Below, piece by piece: positions 19,666 to 29,465 of a stretch of DNA of 64,000 bases (its first letter is position 1; every line of letters starts with the position of its first letter). A program made the position numbers and the translations under genes. The stretch covers positions 24,101 through 88,100 of the forward strand of contig JALKBU010000090.1 of NCBI GenBank assembly GCA_023091735.1. Reading direction: 5' to 3'. Origin of the DNA: Trichomonas tenax (taxonomy: Eukaryota > Parabasalia > Trichomonadida > Trichomonadidae). The notes beneath the pieces are model-generated. The model had not been told where the DNA came from and searched no databases. It saw only the letters and a program-made list of their open reading frames with translations.

Positions 19666-21152
19666 ATGACAACTTTGCAATCTGCAGCAGCCCAAGGAAA
19701 GCTCGATGTTGTCAAATCTCTCGTCAACAGCGGTGTCGACATCGACGCGCAGACGAGCGATCACTCAACAGCCCTCCACAGGGCCGTTTTCAACGAGCAC
19801 GAGGAAATTGTTCGCTTTCTGATCGAAAATGGAGCAAATTGCAATATCCCGAATGGAAATGGGAAGACGCCACTACACATAGCCGCATCAAAAGGAAATT
19901 TGTTGATCGTGATTTTATTACTCGAAGGATATGCAGAAAAGTCACCACGTGATAAGAACAAAAAGACTCCGCTGCATTACGCGTGCGAGCACGATCACTC
20001 ATCAGTCGTCAAATACTTATGTAACGCCGGTGCTGAAATTAATGTAACAGATAAGAATGGAATTTTTCATTTATTTATTGGGCTCCTATACATTACGCCG
20101 CTGCGAATGGGTTAGAAAATACGTTGAGGACTTTACTTGATTTTAATGCTGATATAAATATCGCAAGAGTGCAAGCAAACACTCCTCTTCATGTTGCTGT
20201 CAACTACGGGCGTCAAAATATTGTGGAGATGCTTGTTGACAATGGAGCGTTGATCAATGGGCAGAATAGAGACGGACAAACGCCATTACACATTGCTGCA
20301 AGGACTAAGCAGCAGAAAATACTCGATTACTTACTCTCTAGAGATGCTGACTGGAAAATCGCGGATAACAACGACGATTTGCCAATATTTGTTGCGATTG
20401 CTGCAAATAATTCGGAAGCAGTGACGACATTCCTTTCTAAGGGCTTCGATGTCAACACTGTTAACGCGAAGAGTCAAACTGCGCTGCACTTGGCGGCACT
20501 TTCGGGAAGCACTGAACTTTTAAGAAGAATCATTGATTATAACGCAGATATCAATGCAGTCGACTATCTTTTGAATACGCCATTACATTACGCATCCATG
20601 TCCGATAACGCTGACATGGTCAATAATCTTCTAGCACATCAAGCAAATGCAACAATGAAAAATTCGAAAGGAAAATCGCCATTCTTCTACGCTAACGAGA
20701 ACTGCGCAAGAATATTCAGACAGCATTTCCAAAACGATGTGAATATCCTTCAAGAAGGTGCTAAAGACCAATCTCCGAAACAAAGAGCTGTTGTAAAACG
20801 AAATATTAAGTCTTCGATTCCACCACCACAGCCAATAAAGGGACCAAAGCCGCATAAACGCGCTGTACCTGTTCAGAGACCTCAAAGTCAACAACCTAAA
20901 GAGCAAAAACAATTTGAACATGAATATGAACAAAAACAACAAATTCAATCTGTTAGACAGCAATCTCAGCCACAGCGTCCTGTGTACAGACAACAGAACG
21001 AGTCGAAGTCTAATTCTGACGAAGTTGCGAAATTGAGATTTGAAATGCAAAGGCAAATCAATGATCTTAAGACAGAATTCAACTCTCAGATGGCACAAAT
21101 ACTTAACCTTGTCAATGGAATCAAGGCGAAACTTGATAACGAATCAGAATAA
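19666..21152 (+). pseudogene. Ankyrin-repeat protein gene, frame broken by a 17-base AT-rich insert
   Basis: The first frame (19666-20115) encodes about four ankyrin repeats starting at MTTLQSAAAQGKLD. It is in good register to GAEINVTDKNG and then runs into unrelated residues and a stop. From 20079 another frame continues the ankyrin pattern perfectly (WAPIHYAAANG, then LLDFNADINIA) through about six more repeats to 21152. The bases between the two good halves, 20062-20078, are 17 A/T-rich bases that fit neither frame, so an insertion is the simplest cause. They lack GT...AG ends and a trichomonad branch-site motif, so they are not an intron. After the repeats comes a Pro/Gln-rich segment (IPPPQPIKGPKPHKR) and a C-terminal coiled coil (about 40 residues). 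Ankyrin proteins form very large families in trichomonads; the partner is unknown. The gene may be inactive or may make only the 149-residue product. Confidence 0.85.
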
Positions 21153-22107
21153 TTTCATATGCAAAGTTATTTTTAATTTATTATGTTTATTAGATAAAAT
21201 TACTCTTATTATATATCCCTGTTAACTCCAAACATTCAATACCAAAATATTTTTGAATTGATTATTTTTTGCAAATCGCTGAGGGCTCATGAATATAGAT
21301 TATCAAACAGATAGCTAATATAAACACAATTTCAAAAATGAAGTTTTAAAACATATGAATTTCATCTTGATTTATCAAATTGAAATATATCATGAAAACA
21401 GATTACAATCTATATGATATTTCATATATCTTCTATAGTAATATTCTATAAGATATAAACAGTTAGAGGTCTTTTATATAATGAGATATAATCGAAAATA
21501 CCACAACGAGTTAAATGGTATATTCACAATGTGATTTTAACAATACCAAGTTAGCAATCACGATGATCATCAATCTATTTAGTATCAATTCGATCTCAAC
21601 ATCGCACACTTACTTCATCCCGTTTCCTAGCCAGAAATTGCATTTCTGGGTCGAATATTCTAACTTCTTCGATGAACACCGAGATACGCTAATTTATTTG
21701 ATGTTATAGCACTAGTTCCAGCACTGGCACCTCTTTGCATGAGCAAATCATCAGTAATATCAAGTTACGAATTGGAACTTCATATTTTAGAGGGTAATAT
21801 ATAGTCTACAGTGATGATATCTCTAAAAGGAAAAAAAAAATATCTTTTTTTTTGCGATTTTCATGATGTCAGAAAATTGTCAAATGTCACTAAAATGTTT
21901 GTTTTTCTTTTTGCAAATTTTGTAAGAGGATGGAAACCATGTTGGGAAGGGCAGCGCTCTCGGTCAAACCTTTGTATGACTTTGCGTTCCAAAACTCCAA
22001 GCCTCCGAACAAAATATGATGATTGGATTGTAAAAGATCTATTAAATGTTGTTGAAGAAACATCATCATAGTTTTCTATTGATCAAAAGACTTGAAAGGA
22101 TTTCTTT
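21153..22107. other. Intergenic region with weak coding-like traces
   Basis: AT-rich. Minus-strand bases around 21690-21790 read as a short protein-like fragment (LLMQRGASAGTSAITSNKL). Plus-strand bases around 21930-22010 read as MLGRAALSVKPLYDFAFQ before stops. Neither is long enough to name. They may be pieces of the decayed unit that continues at 22108. Confidence 0.3.
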
Positions 22108-22464
22108 ATGCTCGCAATGTTTCCTTCAACAAGTGCAAAAGCTTTCCATAATTTTTCTGCAAAAGGTTCATCATTTGCCGATAGGACAATTAGCCTCAGC
22201 ACAACCATTATTCAAATTGCAAGACAGAATGGAGATTTCAAAATTGCCATGCGGCAAGCATCGTCTCCCAGTGATGTTGCCGTTGTACCAACTTTTCAGA
22301 CTGGATTTATTCCAAGACCGGTTTGGGAGAATGCTGGGTGTTACGAACATAGTGGATATGGTACATTTAATGGAATGTCAGGCGAAGATTTAGATGGCCT
22401 GTACCATATTTTAGAAAAATCCATGAGCCCGCAAATCTCATCATTTCTAAGTTCTTTGATATAA
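22108..22464 (+). pseudogene. Possible remnant of an unidentified gene
   Basis: A 118-residue open frame has composition richer than the surroundings and fragments such as AVVPTFQTGFIPRPVWENAG and GYGTFNGMSGEDLDGLYHIL. The upstream frame is interrupted by stops and frame changes back to about 21930, which suggests decay. I do not recognise the family and no domain signature is visible. A second overlapping frame (22046-22393) is treated as its shadow. Confidence 0.3.
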
Positions 22465-22630
22465 TTTGAATAAATATTATTATTTGCCTGCTTTTATATA
22501 ACAATTTGAATTAATGCAGTTTTTATAAAAACAAGAAATCACCATAGAAATCGATAATAATCATAATATTGCCATGTAAATAATAAAATATCATTTATAC
22601 ATTATCAAATAATGCCATGTAAAATATAGT

Positions 22631-22643
22631 TTTGACATGTAAA
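22631..22643 (+). promoter_or_regulatory. TTTGACATGTAAA motif before CDC25
   Basis: TTTGACATGTAAA lies 53 bases before the ATG at 22696. Weaker copies (GCCATGTAAA) stand at 22571 and 22614. It is the reverse orientation of the motif before the CDK8-like gene. Confidence 0.4.
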
Positions 22644-22695
22644 ATAATTCAATTGCTGTACGTTTGTGAAAAAAAATTATAGATTTAGATTTCGA

Positions 22696-23481
22696 ATGTC
22701 TGCAGTCACTCCAAAGTGCTCTAGGCGCTCCCCATTCAAATCTCCAGACCGCTTCAACATTCCGATACCAGAACTTGACTTTAGCTCACCAGCGAAGGAC
22801 GAAGACGAGAGCGACAATGAAATCGAAGCTATTCCAACACTGTCTATTTCTGGAGCAGTTCCACGCATAACCGGACAAACACTGGTCGATATGCTTACAG
22901 GTGTATATGATGAATTCTTCGATTCTCTCTTTATCATCGATTGCAGATATGATTACGAATATGCAGGCGGCCACATCCAAGGAGCCGTAAATATTAACAA
23001 TCCTGCAGAGCTCTCCGACGCATTCTTTGATGAGCCACTCCAAAGATCAATGGTTATCTTCCATTGCGAATTCTCACACAACCGCGGCCCAGAGATGGCC
23101 TCAATATTCCGCGGATTCGATCGCGAGCTCAACAAAAACAGATACCCGTTCCTATTCTATCCGCATGTCTACATTTTGGACGGAGGATACAAAAAGTTCT
23201 TCGCGGAGTTCTCCGAATACTGCGATGGCGGCTATACGCCGATGCTCGACAAAGATCACACATTGAATGGTGATCTCGTCAGAAGCACATCACAGTACCG
23301 CGAAAACATGGAGAATCTCAACAAGGAGATGAGGAAATCTCTCGGTGAATTACCATATCAGAAGTCGCAGATGCCTTTCATGAGTCCAATGGCCTCTGCG
23401 ATGCCGCAGTCACCGATGGCCACGAAGATGCTGAACTTCTTAGCCTCCCCTGAATTCAAGCGCGGACCATATCACCAATAA
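22696..23481 (+). CDS. CDC25: CDC25-family dual-specificity phosphatase
   Basis: A 261-residue protein from the ATG at 22696; the frame is open to 22666, but the extra codons are AT-rich and end at a poly-A run. A short N-terminal part rich in Ser-Pro sites (RRSPFKSPD) precedes a rhodanese-fold catalytic domain. Domain marks are FIIDCRYDYEYAGGHIQGAV, the active site HCEFSHNR with Cys124 and Arg130 (Cx5R), RGPEM just after, and the CDC25-typical YPHVYILDGGYKKFF. CDC25 removes inhibitory phosphates from cyclin-dependent kinases and triggers mitosis. The regulatory N terminus is much shorter than in animals. A tail of Met/Pro/Ser repeats (SQMPFMSPMASAMPQSPMA) may carry proline-directed phosphorylation sites. 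The stop overlaps a TAAA signal. The gene is convergent with NME7, 63 bases apart. Confidence 0.96.
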   Translation: MSAVTPKCSRRSPFKSPDRFNIPIPELDFSSPAKDEDESDNEIEAIPTLSISGAVPRITGQTLVDMLTGVYDEFFDSLFIIDCRYDYEYAGGHIQGAVNINNPAELSDAFFDEPLQRSMVIFHCEFSHNRGPEMASIFRGFDRELNKNRYPFLFYPHVYILDGGYKKFFAEFSEYCDGGYTPMLDKDHTLNGDLVRSTSQYRENMENLNKEMRKSLGELPYQKSQMPFMSPMASAMPQSPMATKMLNFLASPEFKRGPYHQ

Positions 23482-23544
23482 ATTTTTGTCTGTATAAAAA
23501 TAATTATAATTTATTCTAAAATAAAAAGCAAAAAAAGTTTTAAT

Positions 23545-24672
23545 TTAAGCAGATTCAAGAATAACGAAGAAATATTCAACTTCAAGAGGTGCATCTTCTT
23601 CTAAATCGGTACAATGAACAGCGTTGTGGACCAAATCAGTTCCAAATAAGGCGCGAAGGCTCTGTGGACGAATTTGTTTAGCAACAGAAACATCACGTGG
23701 ACCGCAGAGCTTTCTAAACTCAGAGACAGCGTTATCTTTAACTAACTCGAGCGCAATGAGCAATCCAGATGCCAGCTCCGAAACCATATCTGAATAATCG
23801 CCAACAACTGTTTTATATATCTCGAGGAATTCACCAGCAGTCGGGATTTCAAGTGTCGTCATGACAGCACCCGCAATAGTGAATCCATCACCGATGATCT
23901 GACGAATTATTGGTCCAGCGAGTCCCTCCTGGATCGCGTGCGGCTTAATAATACAAAGTGTTGATCCTTCGCACTGTGAAGCGAGCTCTACAGCATTCTC
24001 GCCGAAGATGATCTGGAGCTCTCTCGCTGCAGATTCCGGCGCGTCTGAGCCGTGTGCGAAGTTTTCTGTTGTGCTGCGTGCGTATAGAGCTCTAAGGGAG
24101 TTTGGTGCCTCCTTCTTGGCTGTGTCCAAGTTCGTTGGGCCGATAATTGTGCACCATTTCTTAATTGCGTTCGGACCAACGAGATCCATCGCAACAATTG
24201 GTCCGCTCGAAATGTAATTGACTAAATCATTGTAAAACGGCTTACCCTCGTGCTCCTGGTAAAATTTGGCTGCTGTTTCCTTAGAAACGTAGCCATATCT
24301 GAGTTTGCATACGACTAAACCCATCTCTGTGATGCGTTCGAGGGCCTCACCGAGTCTGTTGACGAATCCAGGCTTGAGCATAGCGTACGTGTGCTGAGAT
24401 TGCTGGTTAAACGCATTGCGTGTATCTTCATTCTGATAATCGATGATTTCATACTGGCGTCCATTGATGAGAAGTTTGTTGCCGATGTATAGATCCTTTA
24501 TTTGCACGTTGTGATTTGTAGTCTTCTTGAGGAATGTTCTTTTCTGCCTCAGATCGTAGATTTCGATTTCTCCCAAATGCGTGAAATAACTAAGGACGTA
24601 CGGGCGGACGAGGTCTGCACGCTCGTCGTAAAATTCTAGTTTAAATGAGTATGTTGGGAACTCTGAGTTCAT
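23545..24672 (-). CDS. NME7: NME7-like protein: DM10 domain plus two nucleoside diphosphate kinase domains
   Basis: At 375 residues it has nearly the length of animal NME7. The N-terminal DM10 domain (about 4-90) is followed by NDK domain A (about 94-227) and NDK domain B (about 238-370). Domain A keeps the catalytic histidine motif NFAHGSDAPESAARE (His207), domain A starts with YAMLKPG, and domain B starts with LCIIKPHAIQEG and has NAVHCTD (His353). NDKs transfer the gamma phosphate between nucleotides. NME7 is known from gamma-tubulin ring complexes and as a microtubule inner protein of axonemes, which fits a flagellate. Both active-site histidines are present, so activity in either domain is possible. 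The 5' side has a TTTGACATATAAATT motif about 245 bases upstream (24916-24930). Confidence 0.96.
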   Translation of the reverse strand: MNSEFPTYSFKLEFYDERADLVRPYVLSYFTHLGEIEIYDLRQKRTFLKKTTNHNVQIKDLYIGNKLLINGRQYEIIDYQNEDTRNAFNQQSQHTYAMLKPGFVNRLGEALERITEMGLVVCKLRYGYVSKETAAKFYQEHEGKPFYNDLVNYISSGPIVAMDLVGPNAIKKWCTIIGPTNLDTAKKEAPNSLRALYARSTTENFAHGSDAPESAARELQIIFGENAVELASQCEGSTLCIIKPHAIQEGLAGPIIRQIIGDGFTIAGAVMTTLEIPTAGEFLEIYKTVVGDYSDMVSELASGLLIALELVKDNAVSEFRKLCGPRDVSVAKQIRPQSLRALFGTDLVHNAVHCTDLEEDAPLEVEYFFVILESA

Positions 24673-25173
24673 AAAATAACGGACAAGTGTTGTGACGGTT
24701 TTGAATTTTCGTTATTTTAACTCTAACAGGCCAATTTTATTTGATATTTGGTTTCTATTTAGTTTATATACTCTATTTATTTGATTTGTTTCCTCTTTAC
24801 ATTGATAATTTTTTGGAATATATTCTATTTTTGGAAATAAATATCAACATCAATCATTAAAATCATTACTCAATCTATATCTAAATGCTCAGCTCAAAAT
24901 AATAATACATATTTTTTTGACATATAAATTATTTTATTTATCAAATTTACATATTTGCATTTTTGAAGCAAATTTTCACAATCTTTCAGATATTTTTTGA
25001 CATTTTCAACGCCATATCACTCTGCAAGACCATGTTATGCTTTGTTCAACGAAAAGAAGGCATTTTGATGAATTATTTTGTCATGTAAATAAAATTACAC
25101 AGCAAACTCACAACCACCTGTTACTTTTCAAATACGAGGAATTTTCTTCGTGTTATGAATCTAGAAATGATAA
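24673..25173. other. Intergenic region upstream of NME7
   Basis: AT-rich, with TTTGACATATAAATT at 24916-24930 and TTTTGTCATGTAAAT at 25076-25090, both variants of the recurrent motif. No gene seen. Confidence 0.45.
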
Positions 25174-25733
25174 ATGTCAATCAATGATATTGGAACCAAT
25201 GTTGTTTCGTACACAGTATCAAAAGACGTCACTACAATAGTTAATGCTACAATCAATAACTATTTTGCAAAATTCACGAGACACATTACAAAACTTATAT
25301 TTCGAAAGTCCATCATCATTAACACACTATCAGAATGCGTGTCATCCCAGATCTGCAGTTCAAGTACCAGACAGTGAAGCGCGTCATTATCGGAGATTGT
25401 GTCGAGTCTATTTCAGTGAACGCATTTGTCAGTCTTCCAAGCATTACCAGCATCATCATTCCTCCGAATGTCAAATCGATTGGTAGCTATTCATTCAGCG
25501 GTCTTCAGGAACTTAAACGTGTCACTATCTTTGGGCTTCCTTCCATTGGTGTCAATGCATTCCAGAACACGAAAATCATCTGCTGTATATGCCACGATTC
25601 TCTTTATCAGTCACTCATTGATAACGGTGTTTCTCCAACATCATTCAATGGATGTTCTGTTACCTGCCATTACCTTCCGTCTAATTCTATATCTTACGTC
25701 ATTCTTCAATATTCTGTCTTTATCAAGATGTGA
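25174..25733 (+). pseudogene. BspA-like leucine-rich-repeat protein remnant
   Basis: The frame at 25335-25733 (132 residues) carries TpLRR/BspA-type repeats: VKRVIIGDCVESISVNAFVS, SITSIIIPPNVKSIGSYSFS and ELKRVTIFGLPSIGVNAF, then a Cys-containing end (DSLYQSLIDNGVSPTSFNGC). A preceding frame (25174-25377) has an N-terminal-like part (VVSYTVSKDVTTIVNATI) in a different register, so the unit is probably frame-shifted around 25300. The whole is far shorter than intact trichomonad BspA proteins, which have many more repeats. BspA-like proteins form the largest surface-protein family of trichomonads and may mediate adherence. No signal peptide or membrane segment is present, so I judge it a decayed copy, though a short LRR protein from 25335 is possible. 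Confidence 0.65.
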
Positions 25734-26411
25734 AATATAATTAAATGATTCAAGAATTTGCTTTACTGATTCTGTGATGTGAAATAAGATGAGAAAAAAC
25801 ATCAATATTAAAATGTCACCATAGATCGCTGTAAAACCAGTTTACTTCTATGACCATAGTGTGTTAAATATAGAAATGTATGTATACAATTGATCCCATC
25901 TATTTGTAAATTATCAAATCGTTCTCAGATAAATTATATTGAATTCTGACATGTAAACATGGCCAATTTTCAAAAAAATCTTAGAAATAATACGCTCTCT
26001 GGAGTTATGATAAAAATCATTTTTGTATAAAACTTTACATGACATAATATATATTACATTTTTAGCATTTTTGACTACTGAAAAAAATTACACCACAAAA
26101 GTGACATACTCACTTTTTATATTTACAACGCTTCTTAATTTTCATTTGCTATTTTCCGTCTAAAACTCCGATTTCTGCAATCCACAGTATATCAAAACAC
26201 CATATTCCACTGAAATAGTGACATTTCAAGTCGTGTGAAATAAAAGGGTTTTAAAAAATTATAACAGGGGGTTAGTCAAAAAATAGCAGGTATATTTTCG
26301 ACACTTTTTGAAAATTTTCGTCTTAATTTTTATTAATTGTATTGCTATGAAGCAACGCAAACAAAAATAGAGTCAAAAGTGAAATATTTTTTTACCACCT
26401 ATTCACAAAAA
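25734..26411. other. Intergenic region upstream of poly(A) polymerase
   Basis: AT-rich with two motif copies, CTGACATGTAAAC (25946-25958) and CTTTACATGACAT (26033-26045), and TTCACAAAAA directly before the ATG at 26412. No gene seen. Confidence 0.45.
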
Positions 26412-27827
26412 ATGAGCCATCCAAGTGTCATTAGTTCGCCGATAAACCATGTCGCTGACATAGAGCTTGTCGGCCCCGACCGCTTGCGGATGTCTTTCAA
26501 TGAGAATTCGGAACCCTGCTTTTCAAGTGACGCAAAAGATAATAAGTATGATAAAAGACAGATATTTTTGATAGTTTTGCAGATTGCTGTGAGAAAGCAT
26601 TTACATCTGATGCTTAAACACTTCTACGCCTTCAGACCTAAAATATCAATCGAAATTTTCTCAAATGGATCTTATAAACTGGGTCTGTGGATGGATGACT
26701 CAGATCTAGACATTGTTGTAGTCTCATCGCCATGTTTAAGCTTTGATATAATTTTCAACAATTTTGATTTAGTTTTAAAGAAAATCCCAGGGATTTCAGC
26801 AGTAAAAAAGATCACAAACGCATATGTACCCATCATTAAAGTCGTTTATAATGATTTGAAAGTAGATATTTCATTTGCAAGATACTTTTCAGATATATTT
26901 CCAAAAAATTTTATAAGTTTAACAAATGCTGAGATGTCACGGCTCGATAAGACATCACAGCTGTCCATAAATAGCCTCAGAAATAACGAATTTATCCTGA
27001 ATTATGTTCCAAATTTAATTAATTTCCAAACGTTGGCAAAATTCATAAGATGTTGGGCAAAGCAGAGAAAGGTATTCGGAAACTTTTATGGATACCTCGG
27101 CGGCATAAATATTGCTATTTTGGCTGCCAAAATTTGCAAAAAATATCCTGAAGCACCAGTTAATGAGTTAATCTATAGATTCTTCGCTGAATACTCAAAC
27201 TGGGACTGGAGTACGCCCATAGCGCTCGATGATTCATCAATAATTGCATCAGATGACCATATGCAGATATTCACTCCTTGTTATCCTTCGATCAATAGCT
27301 CGCGAGCTGCAACACGAAGCAGCAAAGAACTGCTCATAAAGGAGTTCAAAAGAGCCGAATTGATGACAAAAGAAGTTTACCTGAAAGATATTCCATGGGA
27401 AATATTGTGCCAACAGTGCACCTTCTTCTGCGATTACAAGTTTTTCATCGCCGTGGACGTCTGTTGTTCTGATTCTAATTTATTACAAGACACTTCTGGA
27501 TTTATCGCAGCAAAACTTGTCCGTTTCACAAGATATCTTGAAGCCATTCAAGGTGTTGCAACAGCAGTAATATATCCGCAGGTGATTTTAGCACCAGAAA
27601 AGAATGTTTATTATATCGGAATTAATATTGACAAAAATGCGTCTAAAAAGATTGATGTCAGTCCGGCAAAGGACCAGTTCTTAAAATACGTCCAATCAAA
27701 CATCCACAGCGCGTTATTCAAGTTATCGATTCGTTTGATTAAGAAGAACCACATTGAATCAGAACATATTCCAGATGTCACCACCGAAGCTAAGCGTCTC
27801 AATATGAAGAAATTACATTTAACTTAA
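26412..27827 (+). CDS. PAP: Poly(A) polymerase
   Basis: A 471-residue nucleotidyltransferase from the first ATG; the frame is open back to a TTG at 26337. The catalytic core matches canonical nuclear poly(A) polymerase. It has GSYKLGLWMDDSDLDIVV with metal-binding Asp98 and Asp100, the third aspartate in KVDISFAR (Asp152), SINSLRNNEFIL, and then the central helical domain FIRCWAKQRKVFGNFYGYLG and FFAEYSNWDWSTP. TPCYPSINSSRAATRSS precedes the RNA-binding-like C-terminal domain. It adds poly(A) tails to cleaved pre-mRNA 3' ends. It lacks the long Ser/Thr-rich tail of vertebrate enzymes, and its end (RLNMKKLHLT) is short and basic. TCA stands seven bases before the ATG, an initiator-like placement. 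It is convergent with the 901-residue gene, with a mobile element in the gap. Confidence 0.95.
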   Translation: MSHPSVISSPINHVADIELVGPDRLRMSFNENSEPCFSSDAKDNKYDKRQIFLIVLQIAVRKHLHLMLKHFYAFRPKISIEIFSNGSYKLGLWMDDSDLDIVVVSSPCLSFDIIFNNFDLVLKKIPGISAVKKITNAYVPIIKVVYNDLKVDISFARYFSDIFPKNFISLTNAEMSRLDKTSQLSINSLRNNEFILNYVPNLINFQTLAKFIRCWAKQRKVFGNFYGYLGGINIAILAAKICKKYPEAPVNELIYRFFAEYSNWDWSTPIALDDSSIIASDDHMQIFTPCYPSINSSRAATRSSKELLIKEFKRAELMTKEVYLKDIPWEILCQQCTFFCDYKFFIAVDVCCSDSNLLQDTSGFIAAKLVRFTRYLEAIQGVATAVIYPQVILAPEKNVYYIGINIDKNASKKIDVSPAKDQFLKYVQSNIHSALFKLSIRLIKKNHIESEHIPDVTTEAKRLNMKKLHLT

Positions 27828-28317
27828 TTTAGGTAATAAATATATAGATATTATATAACATTTATATTCACTTAAGCGTAAATGTCATTAAATCATATAT
27901 TTCATTTCGATATTTTCAATTTAAAGTAGTAGTTTAACAAGTAATTTTTGAGATTTTAAATTATGCTTTTTTAATCATCATTTAGCAGTATCACCATGCT
28001 ATACTATAGTGAAAGAAACCAAATATTCAAGTATTTTTGTCCAATAATAACTCCTGGTGATCTTTCGTAGGCACAAAATTCGAAAAATGAAACATGCATT
28101 GAATAATTTTGATAAATCTCATTGAACTTTAGTTTTTTCTTAACTAATGCTCATCAAAAAACAATGTGTTTATTTTTACATAGATTCAGTTTAATGCCGC
28201 AATTTCTTTTCTGTGCCTACAGGCTTTTCTTATAATTGTTGCTCAACACTCAAAATAGCATTTAAAAGAAAAAATTAAAAAAGGTTATTGAAAAATAAGG
28301 TTCCTAATTTTTGCTTT
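27828..28317. other. Intergenic region before the mobile element
   Basis: AT-rich sequence downstream of the poly(A) polymerase gene. I see no gene or repeat until the target duplication at 28318. Confidence 0.45.
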
Positions 28318-28988
28318 ATTTTTCGAGGCAAAATTTTTCCTTCTACGGTGTAGTCCCGCGACCTTCATAACTTTTTATCTGATCAATATTTTTTCGATTT
28401 GAAAGTACTTTCATGTACATATTGATAGTTGTCTATCCAGTGGTATAAGTGGCGCAGTCTATATATCTATCAAATCATTGATTGCATTTCAAATCGTCCA
28501 AAAATATACGATTTCCAGCATAAATGTATGCGCTACTATGCAGCATATGATATTTTTATGTGTATTATTGATTCAAATGCCTCTTATACGCTTAAAATTA
28601 AAAATGCAACTAATTCGTTAATTGATTTGAGGGCGATTATACACATGAAAGTTATTGAATTTGATGGGATTTGGATTTGCAGCTGTAATAATGTAAAATT
28701 TTAGAATCTTAGATTTGGCAATGAAAAAAAATTATGCGCTGAGACACCATCTTTCCTCAGCGCTGCATAGTAGTGCATACATTTATGCTGGAAATCGTAT
28801 ATTTTTGGACGATTTGTAATGCAATCAATGATTTGATAGATATATAGACTGTGCCACTTACACCACTGGATAGACAACTATCAATATGTACATGAAAGTA
28901 CTTTCAAATCGAAAAAATATTGATCAGATAAAAAGTTATGAAGGTCGCGGGACTACACCGCAGAAGGAAAATTTTTCCCATTTTTCGA
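28318..28988. mobile_element. Non-autonomous Mutator-like (MULE-type) foldback element with target-site duplications
   Basis: Two 218-bp terminal inverted repeats (28327-28544 and 28762-28979) differ at only about seven positions by my alignment. They begin GGCAAAATTTTTCC and GGGAAAAATTTTCC and flank a 217-bp unique core. The 653-bp element is bordered by an exact 9-base direct repeat, ATTTTTCGA (28318-28326 and 28980-28988). Long inverted repeats plus a 9-bp duplication are the marks of Mutator-like elements, a superfamily known in trichomonads. No transposase is encoded: the only frame (28429-28704, 91 residues) runs from inside the left repeat and resembles nothing I know. The high repeat identity suggests recent insertion. 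It sits in the 3' gap between two convergent genes, where it disrupts neither. Confidence 0.85.
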
Positions 28989-29465
28989 TTCCACATCTAG
29001 ACTTGCAAAAATCCTAACAATATAACTTTAGCTATTTCACACCTATTATTGGTCTGGATGCAAGGGTTTGATTTTCGAGCTCATTGGCGACATTTTTTAA
29101 TACTGATAATATTTACAACCTCATCTCATTAATTTCTAAAAATAGCTTTAATGGATCATGATGCATGAGTCATATCAGCACATGCCATCACTGACTTCCT
29201 CATATTATCGACATTCATGTATATCCAGATGATAACCTTAATCAAAAACTCTAATTTCTCTATTTTTCATTACATGACAGTTTTGTAAACTTTACATGAC
29301 ATAGAGTTTTTAGCACGAACATAACATAACGTTAAATGCTTGTATTATAATTTTTTTTGTTTGTATATTATAAAGTTGTATTTTATTATATTTATCTCCT
29401 TCCCATTTTCAAAAAATTCACATAATGAAAAGACGAACGAAAAAGTTTTAAAAGAACAAAATTAA
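28989..29465. other. Intergenic region after the mobile element
   Basis: AT-rich, with two TTACATGACA copies (29269-29278 and 29290-29300). This is downstream of both neighbouring genes, so they are not placed as promoter elements here. No gene seen. Confidence 0.4.

Noticed and set aside
20062..20078. Spliceosomal intron in the ankyrin gene
   Set aside because: 17 bases is shorter than any intron I know in trichomonads. There is no GT start, no AG end and no ACTAACACACAG-type branch/3' site.
28429..28704. 91-residue frame in the MULE-like element as a transposase
   Set aside because: It starts within the inverted repeat, is far too short, and shows none of the DDE or zinc-finger features of MULE transposases.
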